From Planctomycetaceae bacterium (GTDB taxonomy: Bacteria; Planctomycetota; Planctomycetia; Pirellulales; UBA1268), in NCBI GenBank assembly GCA_947440895.1, contig CANETO010000093.1:1-7153 (forward strand): a stretch of DNA of 7,153 nucleotides, in the 5' to 3' direction. Below, piece after piece: positions 5,987 through 7,153 of this stretch; position 1 is the first letter of the stretch; each line of letters opens with the position of its first letter. Below the pieces are notes generated by a model. The model made no database searches. It had not been told where the DNA came from and worked only from the letters and a program-made list of their open reading frames with translations. The translations under genes and the position numbers were made by a program.

Positions 5987-7044
5987 GCGATCTCCTCGGC
6001 TCCTTCCATCCGCCGCGGGGCCCCGAGCGCATCGGCATAGCTGCAGCGGACGAGGTGCTCTGGCTCCAGTTCGCGCAGCGCTGGCATCGCGGCACTGCAC
6101 TCCGGCAGCCGCGCAAAGGCACACCGGGGATGAAAGCGGCAGCCCGCTGGAAAGTGCTGCGGCGCGGGCACCATGCCGGGAATCGTCCGCAGGCGTCCAG
6201 CCCCGCGGCTGCCCGCGGCTGCACCCGCCAGAGCCGGCCCACTGCGTTCGGGCCGAGCGGCGAGGAGGCCGATCGTGTAGGGATGCCGCGGCTGCGCGAA
6301 GAGTTCGTCTGCCGGCGCCTGTTCGACGATCCGGCCGGCGTACATGACGGCCACGTCGTCGCAGGTCTCGGCCACCACGCCGAGGTCGTGTGTGATCAGG
6401 AGGATCGCGGTGCCCAAACGATGGCGCAGGTCGGCGAGGAGGTCGAGAATCTGGGCCTGAATCGTGACGTCGAGCGCGGTGGTCGGCTCGTCGGCGATGA
6501 TGAGATCGGGCTCGCAGGCCAGCGCCATGGCGATCACCACCCGCTGCCGCATGCCGCCGGAGAGTTGGTGGGGATATTCGTCGAGCCGTCTCTTGGGATC
6601 CGCCATCCGCACCAGTTCGAGCATCTCGAGCGCCCGGCTGCGGGCCTCCGCGCGCGACACATCTCGGTGCAAGAGCACCGCCTCGGCGATCTGGTCGCCG
6701 ATCGTGAAGACCGGATTCAGACTCGTCATCGGCTCCTGGAAGATCATCCCGATCCGGCCACCGCGAACCTCCCGCAGTTGCGGTTCGGGGAGCGTCACTA
6801 GATTCAGCACGCCGCCACTGGCATCTCGCAGCAGGATCTCACCCGCCTCGATCACGCCCGGCGCCGCCACGAGCCCGAGGATCGACATCGCCGTGACGCT
6901 CTTCCCGCAGCCACTCTCGCCGACAAGGCCGAGCGTCTTGCCCCGCTCGATCGACAGCGACACCCCATCCACCGCCGGCACGCGGCCAGCAGGCGTATGA
7001 AAGGTAGTGACCAGGTTGTTGATCTCAAGCAGTGGCACCGTCAT
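5983..7044 (-). CDS. oppD: Peptide-type ABC importer ATP-binding protein, OppD/DppD-like
   Basis: 353 aa, starting at the ATG at 7044, which overlaps the oppC stop as ATGA and has GGGAGG 7 nt upstream. Motifs: Walker A GESGCGKS (42-49), Q-loop Q103 in MIFQEP, signature LSGGM (161-165, the Met form usual in this branch), Walker B LIIADE (181-186) and switch histidine H219. The TTFHTPAG start, the MTSLNPV stretch after the Q-loop, and the C-terminal HPYT then IPGMVP and GCRFHPRC are hallmarks of OppD/DppD. C302, C308, C316 and C334 (CX5CX7CX17C) form the family's cysteine motif, reported to coordinate a 4Fe-4S cluster in structures of related importers. It forms the ATPase heterodimer with OppF below the OppB/OppC-type permease. 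No key residue is missing. The length is normal for the family. Confidence 0.96.
   Translation of the reverse strand: MTVPLLEINNLVTTFHTPAGRVPAVDGVSLSIERGKTLGLVGESGCGKSVTAMSILGLVAAPGVIEAGEILLRDASGGVLNLVTLPEPQLREVRGGRIGMIFQEPMTSLNPVFTIGDQIAEAVLLHRDVSRAEARSRALEMLELVRMADPKRRLDEYPHQLSGGMRQRVVIAMALACEPDLIIADEPTTALDVTIQAQILDLLADLRHRLGTAILLITHDLGVVAETCDDVAVMYAGRIVEQAPADELFAQPRHPYTIGLLAARPERSGPALAGAAAGSRGAGRLRTIPGMVPAPQHFPAGCRFHPRCAFARLPECSAAMPALRELEPEHLVRCSYADALGAPRRMEGAEEIA
5992..5997 (-). promoter_or_regulatory. Ribosome binding site of oppF inside oppD
   Basis: GAGGAG on the minus strand, 5 nt before the oppF ATG at 5986 and inside the oppD 3' end. With the ATGA overlap it points to coupled translation. 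Confidence 0.65.
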
Positions 7045-7153
7045 TTCCGTGCCTCCCGCAGTCGTGGATCAGTCACTTCCTGGAGGCCCTCGCCGATCAG
7101 GTTGTAGGCCAGCACGGTGAGAAAGATGGCGATGCCGGGAAACACCACCAGCC
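7041..7153 (-). CDS. oppC: Peptide-type ABC importer permease, OppC/DppC-like, C-terminal end only
   Basis: Only the last 36 codons and the TGA (7043-7041) fall inside the window; the gene continues past the right edge. The visible part is a hydrophobic helix beginning LVVFPGIAIFLTVLAYNLIG, followed by EGLQEVTDPRLR. This matches the conserved C-terminus of OppC/DppC-type permeases (last membrane helix, then a 'G-D/E-G-L-x-x-x-x-D-P-R-L-R' tail). The stop overlaps the oppD start, so the two are in one operon. The other permease and the solute-binding protein are expected further right. Confidence 0.9.
   Translation of the reverse strand, partial: LVVFPGIAIFLTVLAYNLIGEGLQEVTDPRLREARK
7052..7057 (-). 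promoter_or_regulatory. Ribosome binding site of oppD inside oppC
   Basis: GGGAGG on the minus strand, 7 nt before the oppD ATG at 7044, within the last codons of oppC. Confidence 0.7.

Noticed and set aside
5987..6124. Upstream extension of oppF to 6124
   Set aside because: The extra 46 residues fall inside oppD and show no family similarity, while the ATG at 5986 has a good ribosome site and an ATGA overlap.
5240..6801. Long plus-strand open frames opposite the ABC ATPase genes
   Set aside because: They lie antisense to oppF and oppD, whose motifs are complete, and read as charged, low-meaning sequence typical of GC-rich shadow frames.

Overview
This GC-rich window looks like ordinary chromosomal DNA. 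The best guess for its source is a Planctomycetota bacterium (order Pirellulales or similar). That guess is an inference from three secreted or envelope-type proteins of a style common there: a PDZ protein with a Pro/Ala linker, a Gly/Pro-rich single-EF-hand protein, and a large TPM-domain coiled-coil protein. No rRNA, tRNA, CRISPR, IS element or phage gene was found.

Layout, left to right. (1) Positions 2-856, + strand: a PDZ-domain protein that is probably cut at its 5' end by the window edge. (2) Positions 914-3517, - strand: an 867-aa protein with a signal peptide, a TPM domain, one membrane helix and about 640 residues of helical, coiled-coil-like sequence. It converges on the PDZ gene across 57 bp with no clear terminator. 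(3) Positions 3518-3652: a spacer holding a good sigma70-type promoter (TTGAGT-17-TAGAAT) for the TPM gene, overlapped by a nested inverted repeat. (4) Positions 3653-4816, - strand: a secreted 387-aa protein with one canonical EF-hand loop and a long Pro/Gly/Gln-rich tail containing internal tandem repeats. (5) Positions 4817-4921: a short spacer with a possible weak terminator and a TACAAT -10-like box. (6) Positions 4922-7153, - strand: the end of a peptide-type ABC importer operon in the order oppC (3' end only), oppD, oppF. The genes are joined by ATGA overlaps, and oppD and oppF each have a clear Shine-Dalgarno sequence inside the preceding gene.

The opp genes form one transcription unit that continues beyond the right edge, where the other permease and the binding protein would be expected. 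OppD and OppF are the paired ATPases that drive uptake through the OppB/OppC-type permease. Both keep every ATPase motif and the four-cysteine C-terminal motif known to hold an iron-sulfur cluster in relatives. The EF-hand and TPM genes lie on the same strand but each seems to have its own promoter, so they are probably separate units. Nothing in the sequence ties them to peptide uptake.

I did not find a convincing new system. The items most worth a second look are the repeated helical-hairpin pattern in the TPM protein and the tandem repeats of the EF-hand protein.
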